Assembly (NCBI GenBank): GCA_001890945.1
Contig: MLAX01000001.1
Coordinates: forward strand, 310,001-374,000
Length of the DNA: 64,000 bases
From: Alphaproteobacteria bacterium AO1-B
GTDB lineage: Bacteria > Pseudomonadota > Alphaproteobacteria > Rhizobiales > Stappiaceae
Direction of reading: 5' to 3'
The notes under the pieces were generated by a model, which searched no databases, was not told the DNA's origin, and saw nothing but the letters and a program-made list of their open reading frames with translations. Each line of letters starts with the position of its first letter. The stretch's first letter is position 1. A program made the translations under genes and the position numbers. Of the stretch, positions 46,993 to 56,120 are shown piece by piece.

Positions 46993-48264
46993 GTGCAGCA
47001 CACCGTTCCATCGAAGGGAGCACTTTCAGGGCTCCTTGTCCTTGATCTTTCCCGCATTCTAGCAGGACCGACCTGCACTCAAATCCTTGGTGATCTTGGG
47101 GCTGAAGTTATCAAGATCGAACGGCCGGGCCGGGGCGACGATACCCGGGGATGGGGCCCCCCGTTCCTGAAGAATGCGGATGGCGAAGAAACCGCCGAGA
47201 GCGCCTACTATCTCTCTTCCAACCGCAACAAGGAGTCGGTGGCCGTAGATTTGGCAAGCGAGGAAGGTCAGGGTCTGATACGGAAGCTGGCTGTAAAGGC
47301 CGATATTCTGGTCGAGAATTTTAAGGTCGGCGATCTCAAGAGGCGTGGACTCGACTACGAGACCCTGAAGGCGATCAACCAAAAACTGATCTACTGCTCG
47401 ATATCCGGGTTTGGTCAGACCGGGCCTTACTCACATCGTGCCGGCTATGACTTTCTGATCCAGGGCATGGGCGGGATCATGTCGCTCACCGGCTTTGACG
47501 ATGAGGATGGTGGAACGCAAACCAAGTGCGGCGTTGGGATCGCAGATGTTATGTGCGGCATGTATGCGACCGTGTCGATACTCGCCGCAGTTCATCACCG
47601 GCATCAGACCGGCGAGGGCCAATACATCGACATCTCACTGTTGGATGCTCAGGTGTCCTGGCTCATCAATCAGGGTGTTGCGCATCTAGTGTCTGGAGAA
47701 ATTCCCGGACGGCTTGGGAACGGGCATCCGACCATTGTGCCGTATGAGACGTTTCCGGGTGCCGATGGCCCGTTCATTCTCGCGGTTGGAAACGACAGTC
47801 AGTTTCAGAAGTTTTGTGACGTTGCTGGTGCTCCGGACCTGGCCACAGATCCGCTCTTTTCAAAAAACGCAGACCGGGTTCGAAACCGGAAGACACTGGT
47901 GCCAAAAATCCGACGTCTAACCATCGAACGCGAGGTTGCAGATTGGATACGGGATCTTGAAGCGGCTGGTGTCCCCTGCGGCCCGGTGAACGATCTGGGG
48001 CAGGTCTTTACAGATCCTCAGGTTCTGGCGCGGGAGATGATGATTACCTTGCCGCACCCGGTCAGCGGATCTGTGGACTTGATTGGGTCTCCGATCAAAA
48101 TGGAGAAGACGCCGATAGACTACCGCAAAGCACCACCGATGCTCGGGGCGGATACGCAAGATGTCTTGCAAAGGCATTTGGAATTGAGTGACAGCGAGAT
48201 CGCAGAGCTGGTAGAGCGCGGCATCCTTGATCTTGGCAAAGCCACACCGGCAAAAGGAAACTAA
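46993..48264 (+). CDS. CaiB/BaiF family CoA transferase
   Basis: A 423-residue class III CoA transferase. LVLDLSRILAGPTCTQILGDLGAEVIKIE is the family opening, with RNKESVAVDLASEEG, VENFKVGDLKRRGLDY and CSISGFGQTGPYSHRAGYDFLIQGMGG in sequence. The catalytic aspartate near 170-180 is expected in the GGTQTKCGVGIADVMCGMYA region. It moves CoA between carboxylic acids. The acids are unknown. The start is GTG. The ThDP enzyme follows after seven bases, so the two probably act in one pathway. Confidence 0.92.
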   Translation: MQHTVPSKGALSGLLVLDLSRILAGPTCTQILGDLGAEVIKIERPGRGDDTRGWGPPFLKNADGEETAESAYYLSSNRNKESVAVDLASEEGQGLIRKLAVKADILVENFKVGDLKRRGLDYETLKAINQKLIYCSISGFGQTGPYSHRAGYDFLIQGMGGIMSLTGFDDEDGGTQTKCGVGIADVMCGMYATVSILAAVHHRHQTGEGQYIDISLLDAQVSWLINQGVAHLVSGEIPGRLGNGHPTIVPYETFPGADGPFILAVGNDSQFQKFCDVAGAPDLATDPLFSKNADRVRNRKTLVPKIRRLTIEREVADWIRDLEAAGVPCGPVNDLGQVFTDPQVLAREMMITLPHPVSGSVDLIGSPIKMEKTPIDYRKAPPMLGADTQDVLQRHLELSDSEIAELVERGILDLGKATPAKGN

Positions 48265-48270
48265 GTAACC

Positions 48271-49887
48271 ATGACCACCGGCGCTGATATTATTGCACAG
48301 AAGCTTCACGGCGCAGGTTGCCGTCATGCCTTCGGAATTCCTGGAGGCGAGGTGCTGGCACTGATGCAGGCGCTTGATGAAGCAGGTCTGAAGTTCGTGT
48401 TGGTGAAGCACGAAAATGCCGGTGGGTTCATGGCCGAAGGCGGTTGGCATGCCGACGGCGCACCAGGAGTGCTCCTCGCCACACTTGGGCCGGGCGCAGC
48501 CAATGCCATCAATGTCGTCGCCAATGCCTGGCAGGATCGTGTGCCGCTCATCTTTCTGACAGGCTGCGTCGATCAAGCCGAGGCTGAAAGCTATACGCAC
48601 CAGGTCTTTGATCATCAGCAGTTGCTGCGCCCAATCGTGAAGGCCAGCTTTTCCGCACGCCTCGGAGCGCTTGATGTGATGATGGAGAAGGCTTTGGCCA
48701 TCGCGCTCGACGGTCAGCCCGGTCCTGTTCACATCGACGTCCCGATCAAGGTCGCCGAAACAGTAACTTCGGAAGCTTGGTCTTCAAAGTTCCGCTCAAG
48801 CCCCGCCGCCTCCGCACCTGCGTCCGGTTCCGATTTGGACACCGCACTTGAGTTGTTTGCAAAGGCGGAGCGGCCCATCGCCATTGCCGGGGTGGATGCT
48901 GTGAATGAGGGCGCTTCGCAAGCTATTGCCGAGTTTTGCCGCGCCTTCAAAATCCCGCTCGTAACAAGCTACAAGGGCAAGGGGCTTCTCGATGAGAATG
49001 ACCCGCTCGCGCTGGGCGGCGCGGGCCTGTCGCCAAAGGCCGACGGCCACCTTCTGCCGCTGATTAATCAAAGCGATTGCATCTTGTCGCTTGGCTATGA
49101 CCCAATTGAAATGCGCATCAATTGGCGAAATCCCTGGCCGTCTGACGCGCCGGTGATTGATGTGACGCCGGTTTTGAGAACCCATGGCATGCATGAAGGC
49201 GCAGTAACGCTCCGCAGCGCCGTCGAACCTGCGCTAAACCTTCTGGCTGAAGCGCGTGACACAAGCGCTTCTTCCTGGTCAGGCGGTGAACCGGTCGCAG
49301 TCCGCAAGGATCTTGCAGAGGCCTTCGCGCCGGAACAAACAGGCTGGGGCCCGGGCACAGCGTTCCACGTGCTACGTGATGTGATGCCTGAGAACACCGT
49401 TGCCACGGCCGACAGTGGCGCACACCGTATTTTGGTCAGCCAGATCTGGCGCTGCTCTGGTCCAAGGCAGATGCTCCAGTCGTCCGCCTTGTGCACCATG
49501 GGCTGTGCCGTTCCGTTGGCGATGGGCCATCGGTTGGTGGACCAGACGGCGCCGGTGATCGCATTTGTCGGCGACGCCGGACTTGAGATGTGCCTCGGTG
49601 AACTCTCTACGCTTCGGGACCTGAAAATCCCGGTCATCATCTGTGTTCTGGTAGACACCAGCCTTGCGCTCATCGAACTCAAGCAGCGCAACAGCCAGCG
49701 GCCGAATGTCGGCGTCGACTTTGGCGAAACCGACTTTCCGACTATCGCGGCGGCCTATGGCGGCTATGGCGTTTGGATCGAGAGTGCGGAAGTTTTGCGT
49801 CAGGAAGCTGGCGCAGCCCTGGACCGGGATGGCTTTACACTTCTTGCGTGCCGCATCGCGCAACGATCCTACGACGGTGCGTTTTAG
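48271..49887 (+). CDS. thiamine-diphosphate-dependent enzyme (acetolactate synthase-like)
   Basis: A 538-residue three-domain ThDP enzyme. The N-terminal Pyr domain has GIPGGEVLALMQAL and VKHENAGGFMAEG with catalytic Glu48. The middle domain is about 185-330. The C-terminal PP domain has GDAGLEMCLGEL (434-445), where GDG is expected, and VDTSLALIE where NN is expected, so the second metal Asn is replaced by Asp462. Paired with a CoA transferase it recalls the formyl-CoA transferase and oxalyl-CoA decarboxylase pair, but the sequence is not a typical oxalyl-CoA decarboxylase. The substrate is undetermined. The stop overlaps the first base of an inverted-repeat element, so the C-terminus may have been reset. 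Confidence 0.85.
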   Translation: MTTGADIIAQKLHGAGCRHAFGIPGGEVLALMQALDEAGLKFVLVKHENAGGFMAEGGWHADGAPGVLLATLGPGAANAINVVANAWQDRVPLIFLTGCVDQAEAESYTHQVFDHQQLLRPIVKASFSARLGALDVMMEKALAIALDGQPGPVHIDVPIKVAETVTSEAWSSKFRSSPAASAPASGSDLDTALELFAKAERPIAIAGVDAVNEGASQAIAEFCRAFKIPLVTSYKGKGLLDENDPLALGGAGLSPKADGHLLPLINQSDCILSLGYDPIEMRINWRNPWPSDAPVIDVTPVLRTHGMHEGAVTLRSAVEPALNLLAEARDTSASSWSGGEPVAVRKDLAEAFAPEQTGWGPGTAFHVLRDVMPENTVATADSGAHRILVSQIWRCSGPRQMLQSSALCTMGCAVPLAMGHRLVDQTAPVIAFVGDAGLEMCLGELSTLRDLKIPVIICVLVDTSLALIELKQRNSQRPNVGVDFGETDFPTIAAAYGGYGVWIESAEVLRQEAGAALDRDGFTLLACRIAQRSYDGAF

Positions 49888-50151
49888 GGTCAGGACCCAT
49901 TAAGTTTGATGAACTGGCACAAGAAACGGCAATGAGCTGCAAGAAAAAGCGCGACAAGCGGGCTGGCTGCCCGGTTGAGCGGTTCGACGCAGCAGATTGA
50001 AGCCGTTTTTTGCGTCCCTTTGGGATAGGTTGAATATGTCCGGCAACATCGTTGTAAACCTTTGGAAACCGGACGGTTTCCCGCAGCTTTGCGCCTTGTA
50101 TCCGAACAAATTCATTCCCACCAGTTCGTCCAATTTAATGGGTCCTGACCC
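49887..50151. mobile_element. second MITE-like inverted-repeat element (265 bp)
   Basis: The left end GGGTCAGGACCCATTAA (from 49887) is mirrored at 50135-50151, and the similarity continues inward (AGTTTGATGAACTGG against AATTGGACGAACTGG). No target duplication is obvious and no transposase is encoded. It has the same length class as the element at 45660-45923, and both carry GGACGAA(T/C)TGG in a terminal repeat. The remaining sequence to panC (50152-50268) holds a small hairpin only. Confidence 0.72.
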
Positions 50152-50238
50152 TCGGCACGCAACCTGACTTTTTAGACAACGAACGGATACTGGACCTTCC
50201 TAGGCGGGGTGGCTATGTTGCACCTGCGAAAAGAATAA

Positions 50239-50255
50239 AGTCCCGAAAAGGGACT
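50239..50255 (+). promoter_or_regulatory. hairpin in the panC leader
   Basis: AGTCCC-GAAAA-GGGACT, a perfect six-pair stem, lies immediately before the GGGAGGAGAG ribosome site of panC. It may influence translation or be chance. Confidence 0.4.
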
Positions 50256-50268
50256 GGGAGGAGAGCCA

Positions 50269-51120
50269 ATGAGGATCTGCCGGACCAAGGCGGATATGCG
50301 TGCCCTTGTGCGCGTCTGGAGACAGAGCGGGGAAACCACCGCTGTTGTTCCGACAATGGGATATCTGCACGAAGGTCATTTGTCGCTGGTTCGCAAGGCA
50401 AAAACCGAGGCGGACCGTGTAGTCACGACGATCTTCGTCAATCCGACCCAATTCGGTCCGAATGAGGATCTGGCGACCTACCCGCGGGACGAAGACCGCG
50501 ACCTCGCGCTTTTGCGCGCTGAAGCCGTGGACGCTGTGTTTATGCCCAGCGTCGATGAAATGTACGGCGCAGGTGGAGACACTTTTGTCGAAGTGCCTGG
50601 TCTGTCGGCCGTCTTGCAGGGTTCATTGAGGCCCGGACACTTTCGGGGTGTTTCAACGGTCGTGACCAAACTCTTCAATATCGTGACGCCGGATATCGCC
50701 GTCTTCGGTGAAAAGGACTACCAGCAGCTGACCCTGATCAAACAGATGGTGCGGGATCTCGATGCGCCCCTAGAGATACTTGGTCATCCAACGGTGCGGG
50801 AAGCCGATGGCCTGGCCATGTCTTCGCGGAATGTGCGTTTGACGGACGCCCAGCGTACCGAAGCGGTCGCTTTGAGCCGGTCCCTGGATCAGGCCGAGCA
50901 GCTTGCAAAGATTGCACCGCGAATTGATGACCTTGTAGCGGCCGTTCGCGGCGTCCTTTCGGACGCGCCGTCCGGACAAATAGAAAGCATCGACATCCGC
51001 GATGCCGAAACCCTTGCCGAGCTGAGCGGTACGTTGGACAGGCCTGCCGTTGTTCTTCTCGCCGTTCGCTTCGGGTCCGTCCTTCTGATCGATCAACGCG
51101 TTGTCAGACCCGCTGCCTAA
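50269..51120 (+). CDS. panC: pantothenate synthetase
   Basis: A 283-residue PanC. It joins pantoate and beta-alanine with ATP. The HIGH-like [57 protein letters not shown] (KMSKS-equivalent region) and [11 protein letters not shown] are complete. GGGAGGAGAG precedes ATG. panB follows 38 bases later, giving the usual panCB operon. Confidence 0.97.
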   Translation: MRICRTKADMRALVRVWRQSGETTAVVPTMGYLHEGHLSLVRKAKTEADRVVTTIFVNPTQFGPNEDLATYPRDEDRDLALLRAEAVDAVFMPSVDEMYGAGGDTFVEVPGLSAVLQGSLRPGHFRGVSTVVTKLFNIVTPDIAVFGEKDYQQLTLIKQMVRDLDAPLEILGHPTVREADGLAMSSRNVRLTDAQRTEAVALSRSLDQAEQLAKIAPRIDDLVAAVRGVLSDAPSGQIESIDIRDAETLAELSGTLDRPAVVLLAVRFGSVLLIDQRVVRPAA

Positions 51121-51158
51121 ATCCAGCCATCAGTCGCAATTCCCAAGGAGCTCAGACC

Positions 51159-51968
51159 ATGAGCGCTCAAAAACAAATCCGCCGCATCACCGCACCGCAG
51201 ATCGCCAAGCGCAAGGGCGTGGAGCCGATCGTCTCTTTGACCTCCTACCACGCACATACAGCGGCGATTGTCGACAAATACGCAGACTTCATTCTGGTCG
51301 GTGACAGTCTGGGCATGGTCATGCATGGCATGGAGTCCACCGTTGGTGTTTCGCTCGACCTGATGATCATGCATGGCAAGGCAGTTGTTCGCGGAACACA
51401 GCGCGCGCTGGTCGTTGTCGATATGCCCTTTGGCACCTACGAGGAGAGTCCGGCCGAGGCGTTTCGCAATGCGGCTCGAGTGATGAAAGAAACCCAGTGC
51501 GGTGCCGTCAAGCTGGAGGGCGGGAGGCGCATGGCTGAAACGATCCGTTTCCTGACCGAGCGCGGCATCCCGGTCATGGCGCATATCGGGCTAACACCTC
51601 AATCGGTGAACGTCATGGGTGGGTTCAAGACACAAGGGCGCGAAGAAGAAACCTGGTCGATCCATGAAGAAGACGCCAAGGTGGTGGCAGAGGCCGGTGC
51701 CTTTGCGCTCGTCCTGGAAGGCATGGTCGAACCGCTCGCAGCGAAGATCACAAAGCAGATCCCAATACCAACCATCGGCATTGGTGCCTCGGCCGAATGC
51801 GACGGACAGATTTTGGTTCTTGAAGACATGCTGGGCCTCAATCCCGCGCCGCCGAAATTCGTCAAGGTCTATGGCAATCTGGGTGGCCAGATCGAAGCGG
51901 CTGTAAAATCCTATGCCGATGAGGTGAAAGACCGCAGCTTCCCGACCGAAGAGCAAGTATATCGATAA
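51159..51968 (+). CDS. panB: 3-methyl-2-oxobutanoate hydroxymethyltransferase
   Basis: A 269-residue PanB, the folate-dependent enzyme making ketopantoate from 2-oxoisovalerate. [32 protein letters not shown] contains the metal Asp, [11 protein letters not shown] the second, and [24 protein letters not shown] and [22 protein letters not shown] the substrate site. AAGGAG lies before ATG. It probably shares a transcript with panC. Confidence 0.97.
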   Translation: MSAQKQIRRITAPQIAKRKGVEPIVSLTSYHAHTAAIVDKYADFILVGDSLGMVMHGMESTVGVSLDLMIMHGKAVVRGTQRALVVVDMPFGTYEESPAEAFRNAARVMKETQCGAVKLEGGRRMAETIRFLTERGIPVMAHIGLTPQSVNVMGGFKTQGREEETWSIHEEDAKVVAEAGAFALVLEGMVEPLAAKITKQIPIPTIGIGASAECDGQILVLEDMLGLNPAPPKFVKVYGNLGGQIEAAVKSYADEVKDRSFPTEEQVYR

Positions 51969-52248
51969 GCCGGGGTGAGATATCCGCTCAGCGGCGTTTT
52001 GTTTATCGATCTTCTCGTGCCATGAAAGCGATTTTCATTGCTGGTTCTGTAGATCACGCGCGATAACGCTGTAATTTCTTGTTTGTAGTGCTAAATCCAT
52101 CGTGAATAATCCCGATGAACGGAAAATAATGAATACAAAGCGGCTTGCGGGACGTGTGAAAACTTCGGTTGCAAAATAATAACTATTGAAAATTGAGCCA
52201 TTTGCGAAAACTCTAGGTAAGCAGATTTGTGCTGGCTGGAGAAAGCAA

Positions 52249-53316
52249 ATGGCAGACGCGACACAAAACGCAGCCGACATAGCGGCCCTGGATGCAAGGG
52301 TTGCGAGTGTGGAGGCGTTGGTGAACACGCCCGCGATCGAAGAAGCTGATACGGGCACGCACTACCAGACCAGCTACACATATTTTTATGTCCCGGCAGC
52401 CAAAGGGTCGACCGCCACATCAGCGGACGATTCTGGGCTTGGTGCCTTTTTGCGTTTAGGTGGCTATTCCGACGTTGAAACAGCTTCGATCACCAGCCAG
52501 ACCGCGACATCATATTTTCCGGAAGGGTATCTTTCAGACAGAGGTGACACAGCTGGCAGCAACGCTGAGACCGCGCAACATGCCGCTGGTCCTAACCCGT
52601 CGACGAATAACGGTATTCTGCTGGCGTGTGATGGGCGCATTCTCGTCAAAGCTGGCGAGGAAATGTACCTGGAAAGCAAGAAGTACAGGCACAAGGCATC
52701 GGGTACATACGATATCAAGGCGACGGGCAAGCTGACGGCCGACAGCGACGATCAGATCGAGATTAAATCCGGGCAGAACAAAAATGTAAGCGTTTCGGCA
52801 GGCAATGGGACGGGCGATTTCGATCTGAACGTCAAAGAGTCAACATCGAAGATCAACGGCAATGACTTCAAGAAGACGACCGGCACAACCCGCGCTGTCC
52901 ATCATGGCGCAACGGAAACCTATTTCCTGGGCGGGAAGCTTGATGTGACCCTTGCCGGGACCTTCACCTTGAACACCGGCGTTCATATGCTGATCACCGC
53001 TGGCCTGTTCGGTGCCATAAACATCAGTGCAAGTCTCTCCATGTCCGTCTTCAATCTCGGGATTGTGGGGATCGATGTGGAATTCAAAAACACGCATATC
53101 AACATGTGTACCGGCGAGGTCATGGTGCGCGGTGTTTCCACCGAGAGTACGGCTGCAGAAAGCCGATTGGCCGCGATAGAAAACAACATTTCAACGCTCT
53201 CGACCGGGACTGCGGCCCTGTCAACCAAAGCTGCTTCAATCGAGGCAAATCAAAAAGCGATACAGGCGGATGTCGGGAACTTGAAAGCTGATGTCCGGAA
53301 TGTCCTGTTTGTTTGA
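52249..53316 (+). CDS. unrecognised beta-rich, coiled-coil protein, paralogue 1
   Basis: A 355-residue protein I cannot assign. Residues 1-27 form a short coiled coil (ADIAALDARVASVEALV). Then come SYTYFYVP, LGAFLRLGG, SYFPEGYLSDRGDT and the core GILLACDGRILVKAGEEMY (122-140). A long Thr/Gly/Asp-rich stretch (about 143-290) has alternating hydrophobic residues like a beta-helix. A heptad-like coiled coil ends the protein (300-350). There is no signal peptide. The architecture resembles tail-spike or VgrG-tip proteins, but no signature is present. The gene at 56442 is a clear paralogue with the same motif order. ATG at 52249 has TGGAGA upstream. The 280 bases before it are unusually AT-rich. 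Confidence 0.7.
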   Translation: MADATQNAADIAALDARVASVEALVNTPAIEEADTGTHYQTSYTYFYVPAAKGSTATSADDSGLGAFLRLGGYSDVETASITSQTATSYFPEGYLSDRGDTAGSNAETAQHAAGPNPSTNNGILLACDGRILVKAGEEMYLESKKYRHKASGTYDIKATGKLTADSDDQIEIKSGQNKNVSVSAGNGTGDFDLNVKESTSKINGNDFKKTTGTTRAVHHGATETYFLGGKLDVTLAGTFTLNTGVHMLITAGLFGAINISASLSMSVFNLGIVGIDVEFKNTHINMCTGEVMVRGVSTESTAAESRLAAIENNISTLSTGTAALSTKAASIEANQKAIQADVGNLKADVRNVLFV

Positions 53317-53387
53317 ATGTTAAACTCCAGCAAATAAACGCCCGATTTCCGGCTGCACTGCTCTAAGCTTCGTCCTATGGTGCCGGA

Positions 53388-54449
53388 ATGCTGAAGATTA
53401 GTCCTAATTTCGATACGCTTTACGAGGCGCTCTTGAACCGGGATCCGTCCTATGACGGGCGGGCGTTTGTTTGCGTTGCCTCGACAGGGATCTTCTGCCG
53501 GTTGACCTGTCCGGCCCGCAAACCCAAGCGGGAAAACTGCACATTTCATGAGACCGTTGCAGAATGCATAGATGCCGGTTTCCGGCCCTGTAAGCGGTGC
53601 AAGCCGACGACCCCGGAAGCGAGCGCCGATCCAGTCATCAAGGCATTGATAACCGAACTTGAAAGACGGCCGGCCTATCGCTGGGGCGAACCGGATTTGC
53701 GCCGGATGGGGCTGGACCCGTCGACTGTGCGCCGGTCATTCAAGAGGCACTTCGGCATGACTTTCCTGGAAATGGCGCGTCAGCGGCGTCTTCAGGAAGG
53801 GTTTTCGGCCTTGGCGGATGGCGGCAAGGTGATTGAGGCGCAGGTCTCGGCCGGATTTGACTCTGCCAGCGCGTTCCGGGACGCATTTGCAAAGATCTTG
53901 GGTCAGGCGCCCGGCATGTTTTCGACGGATCCTCTACTGAAAACTGACTGGGTATCGACGCCGCTCGGGCCCATGATCGCAATCGCGGACCACTCCCAAC
54001 TGCATCTCTTGGAATTTTTGGACCGAAAGGCCTTGCCTTCGGAAGTCAAGAAACTGCAGCGCAATGCCAACGGTAGTCTTGGATTTGGACGTACGAAAAT
54101 CATCGACCAGATCCAGGATGAGTTGACGGGTTTCTTTGAGGGCAGGAAAGCAGTGTTCGAGACCCCCTTGGCGCTGCATGGCACGCCCTTCACCCGGGAT
54201 GTCTGGCGCGAACTCTTGAAAATCCCGGCAGGTGGTGTTCGCAGCTATTCGGATGTGGCAAAGGCCCTTGGCCGGCCGGAGGCGGTGCGGGCCGTTGCGC
54301 GCGCAAACGGCGCCAATCAGATCGCCGTCGTTATTCCCTGCCATAGGGTCATGGGCGCAGACGGATCCCTCACGGGCTATGGCGGAGGCCTCTGGCGCAA
54401 ACAAAAACTGATCGAGCTGGAACGCAGCTATCAGGCCGCGGATTCATAA
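53388..54449 (+). CDS. ada: Ada: bifunctional methylation-response activator and DNA methyltransferase
   Basis: A 353-residue Ada. The N-terminal zinc methyl-phosphotriester domain has C37, C41, C68 and C71 (GIFCRLTCPARKP and RPCKRCKP). The AraC-type helix-turn-helix region lies at about 85-175 (VRRSFKRHFGMTFLEMARQRRL), and the O6-methylguanine methyltransferase domain has VVIPCHRVMG with acceptor Cys318 and GGVRSYSDVAKALGRP. Methylation of the first domain turns it into an activator of its own regulon. No alkB is adjacent. A second alkylation-repair-like gene lies at 34319. Confidence 0.96.
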   Translation: MLKISPNFDTLYEALLNRDPSYDGRAFVCVASTGIFCRLTCPARKPKRENCTFHETVAECIDAGFRPCKRCKPTTPEASADPVIKALITELERRPAYRWGEPDLRRMGLDPSTVRRSFKRHFGMTFLEMARQRRLQEGFSALADGGKVIEAQVSAGFDSASAFRDAFAKILGQAPGMFSTDPLLKTDWVSTPLGPMIAIADHSQLHLLEFLDRKALPSEVKKLQRNANGSLGFGRTKIIDQIQDELTGFFEGRKAVFETPLALHGTPFTRDVWRELLKIPAGGVRSYSDVAKALGRPEAVRAVARANGANQIAVVIPCHRVMGADGSLTGYGGGLWRKQKLIELERSYQAADS

Positions 54450-54772
54450 GGGCCACAAGAAATCCGAATATGATCAATGTGATCCCGTCATTGGGTCCGC
54501 AAAAGTGTTATGCATGTCGTTTTGCGTCTCGAATATTTGTAATCAACCAATGGTGATGTATTATCATTTTATAACTCAAGGTATAAATCGGATCATTCGA
54601 GAAAATACAAATAAAAAGCTATTTTCTTTTTATTATAGATACAGTCCTCCTTCTAAGATCTTCTTATCATCTTCGCGCTTATCTCAATGATGCAAGGTGA
54701 TGCAGTGATTGTGCCGATAGTTGATGGGCGCGCATTGCCGGATCACAGCAATCAAAAAAGGCAGAGGGCGCT
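54450..54772. other. AT-rich intergenic region upstream of the RTX gene
   Basis: Bases about 54528-54690 are strikingly AT-rich for this genome, with runs such as TTTTCTTTTTATTATAGATACAG and ATACAAATAAAAAG. No supported gene. It may hold the RTX gene promoter and silencer-type protein sites, or mark acquired DNA. Confidence 0.6.
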
Positions 54773-55798
54773 ATGAGCAACGGCAAAGGTGTCGGTCAGG
54801 GCAAAACCAAAAACAGCGGCAGTGATCCCGAGCTGGAAACTGATGAAGAGTTCTTGCTGGAAGACGGCGAAGGTCTGGACGACGGGGGCTCGGACGGGAA
54901 CGATGATGTGCCGACTTGGATTCCGCCTGGCCTGCGTGATGGACTCCCTGCGCACCTTGGGGGCGGCCTGCCGCCTGGATGGGGTGGCGCTGTGCCAGGG
55001 TTGTTGAACACCAAATCTAACCGGCCGTCAGAAGATGATGATGGCGGCGATGATGAAAATGACGGTGGTGATGCACCTGGTACCGCAAGCCTTTTGTTGC
55101 TGGAAGACGGTACGCTCTTCGATGAGTCTTACTATCTAGAGCAGAATCCGGATGTTGCGGCAGCCGGTGTATCGGCGCTGGATCATTACTTGAACTTCGG
55201 AGCTGATGAGGGGCGCCTACCGTCTGCGGAGGGAACCACAGCCGACGACGAGGGAGTAATTGAGCTCGAAGACGGAACTTTGTTCGATGAGGCTTTTTAC
55301 CTTGCGCAAAACCCCGACGTTGCAGCGGCAGGTGTGTCTGCCGTCGATCACTATTTGGCGTTTGGGGCCGACGAGGGGCGTGCCCCCAGTCCAATTAATA
55401 CGCCGATGGAAGGCGATGACGCCGACAACGAGTTGATCGGCGATGTCGCAAACAATCTGCTCAACGGTGGAGCCGGCTCCGACACGATCGACGGCGGTGA
55501 TGGCATCGACTTGCTCAATGGTGGTGCAGATGACGACGTTTTGACCGGCGGCGCGGGCTCGGATGTCTTCGTGCTGGACATCGGTGGCGGAAACGATCTC
55601 ATCACCGACTTCAACGTGGCAGAGGATGTCCTGTTCTTGGATGACGCTTCTCGTATCACCAGCTTTGAGGAGCTCCTGGCGGCCGCAATCATCAACGAAT
55701 CAGGCGATGTTGTGCTGTCGGTAGGCGAAGATAGCGTTACACTTCAAGGCATTTCATCGACAGATGATCTCACCTCTGACGCGTTTGCATTTTTCTAG
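54773..55798 (+). CDS. RTX-type calcium-binding secreted protein with two NPDVAAAG repeats
   Basis: A 341-residue very acidic protein. Residues 1-100 are low-complexity Asp/Gly-rich. Two repeats of about 41 residues (109-149, 165-206) share LEDGTLFDE, YL, QNPDVAAAGVSA, DHYL and FGADEGR. RTX nonapeptide repeats follow at about 227-265 (NGGAGSDTIDGGDG, NGGADDDVLTGGAGSDVF), then a C-terminal beta domain ending DAFAFF. The lack of an N-terminal signal plus RTX repeats and a hydrophobic C-terminal end indicate type I secretion. No hlyBD-type genes are present in the window. The function is unknown, perhaps a surface or matrix protein. Confidence 0.83.
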   Translation: MSNGKGVGQGKTKNSGSDPELETDEEFLLEDGEGLDDGGSDGNDDVPTWIPPGLRDGLPAHLGGGLPPGWGGAVPGLLNTKSNRPSEDDDGGDDENDGGDAPGTASLLLLEDGTLFDESYYLEQNPDVAAAGVSALDHYLNFGADEGRLPSAEGTTADDEGVIELEDGTLFDEAFYLAQNPDVAAAGVSAVDHYLAFGADEGRAPSPINTPMEGDDADNELIGDVANNLLNGGAGSDTIDGGDGIDLLNGGADDDVLTGGAGSDVFVLDIGGGNDLITDFNVAEDVLFLDDASRITSFEELLAAAIINESGDVVLSVGEDSVTLQGISSTDDLTSDAFAFF

Positions 55799-56030
55799 GT
55801 GCGGGGACGGCGGATGTGAAAGTGCTCGTGGGCCCGGCACGCGGCAGTGCTCGGGCTTACAGCTGTTTGGAACCCGTGCGTGTAAGCTCCGAAACTCCGC
55901 GTGCCCCCAAGTTCATCAGCGCGGACGAGTTTGGCTTGATAGTTGGTGCATAAACCGGCCGGCCTGAAGACCAATCCAAGTCTCCGGCACACGCTGGTGC
56001 CAACGCCTTTAGGGAAGGTAATATGATAAA

Positions 56031-56120
56031 TGGCGGAGAGAGAGGGATTCGAACCCTCGGAACGCTTGCGCGCTCAACGGTTTTCGAGACCGCCCCGTTC
56101 GACCACTCCGGCACCTCTCC
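56031..56120 (-). tRNA. tRNA-Ser (CGA)
   Basis: A 90-base class II tRNA on the minus strand. The acceptor GGAGAGG pairs with CTCTCC, the anticodon loop CTCGAAA gives anticodon CGA, the long variable arm is TTGAGCGCGCAAGCGTTCC, and the T arm is GAGGGTTCGAATCCCTC. CCA is encoded (TGG at 56031-56033 on the plus strand). I found no duplicated tRNA 3' end in the window that would mark an integrated island. Confidence 0.94.

Noticed and set aside
56031..56120. tRNA-Ser as the attachment site of a genomic island containing the RTX gene
   Set aside because: No integrase gene and no second copy of the tRNA 3' end found in the window.
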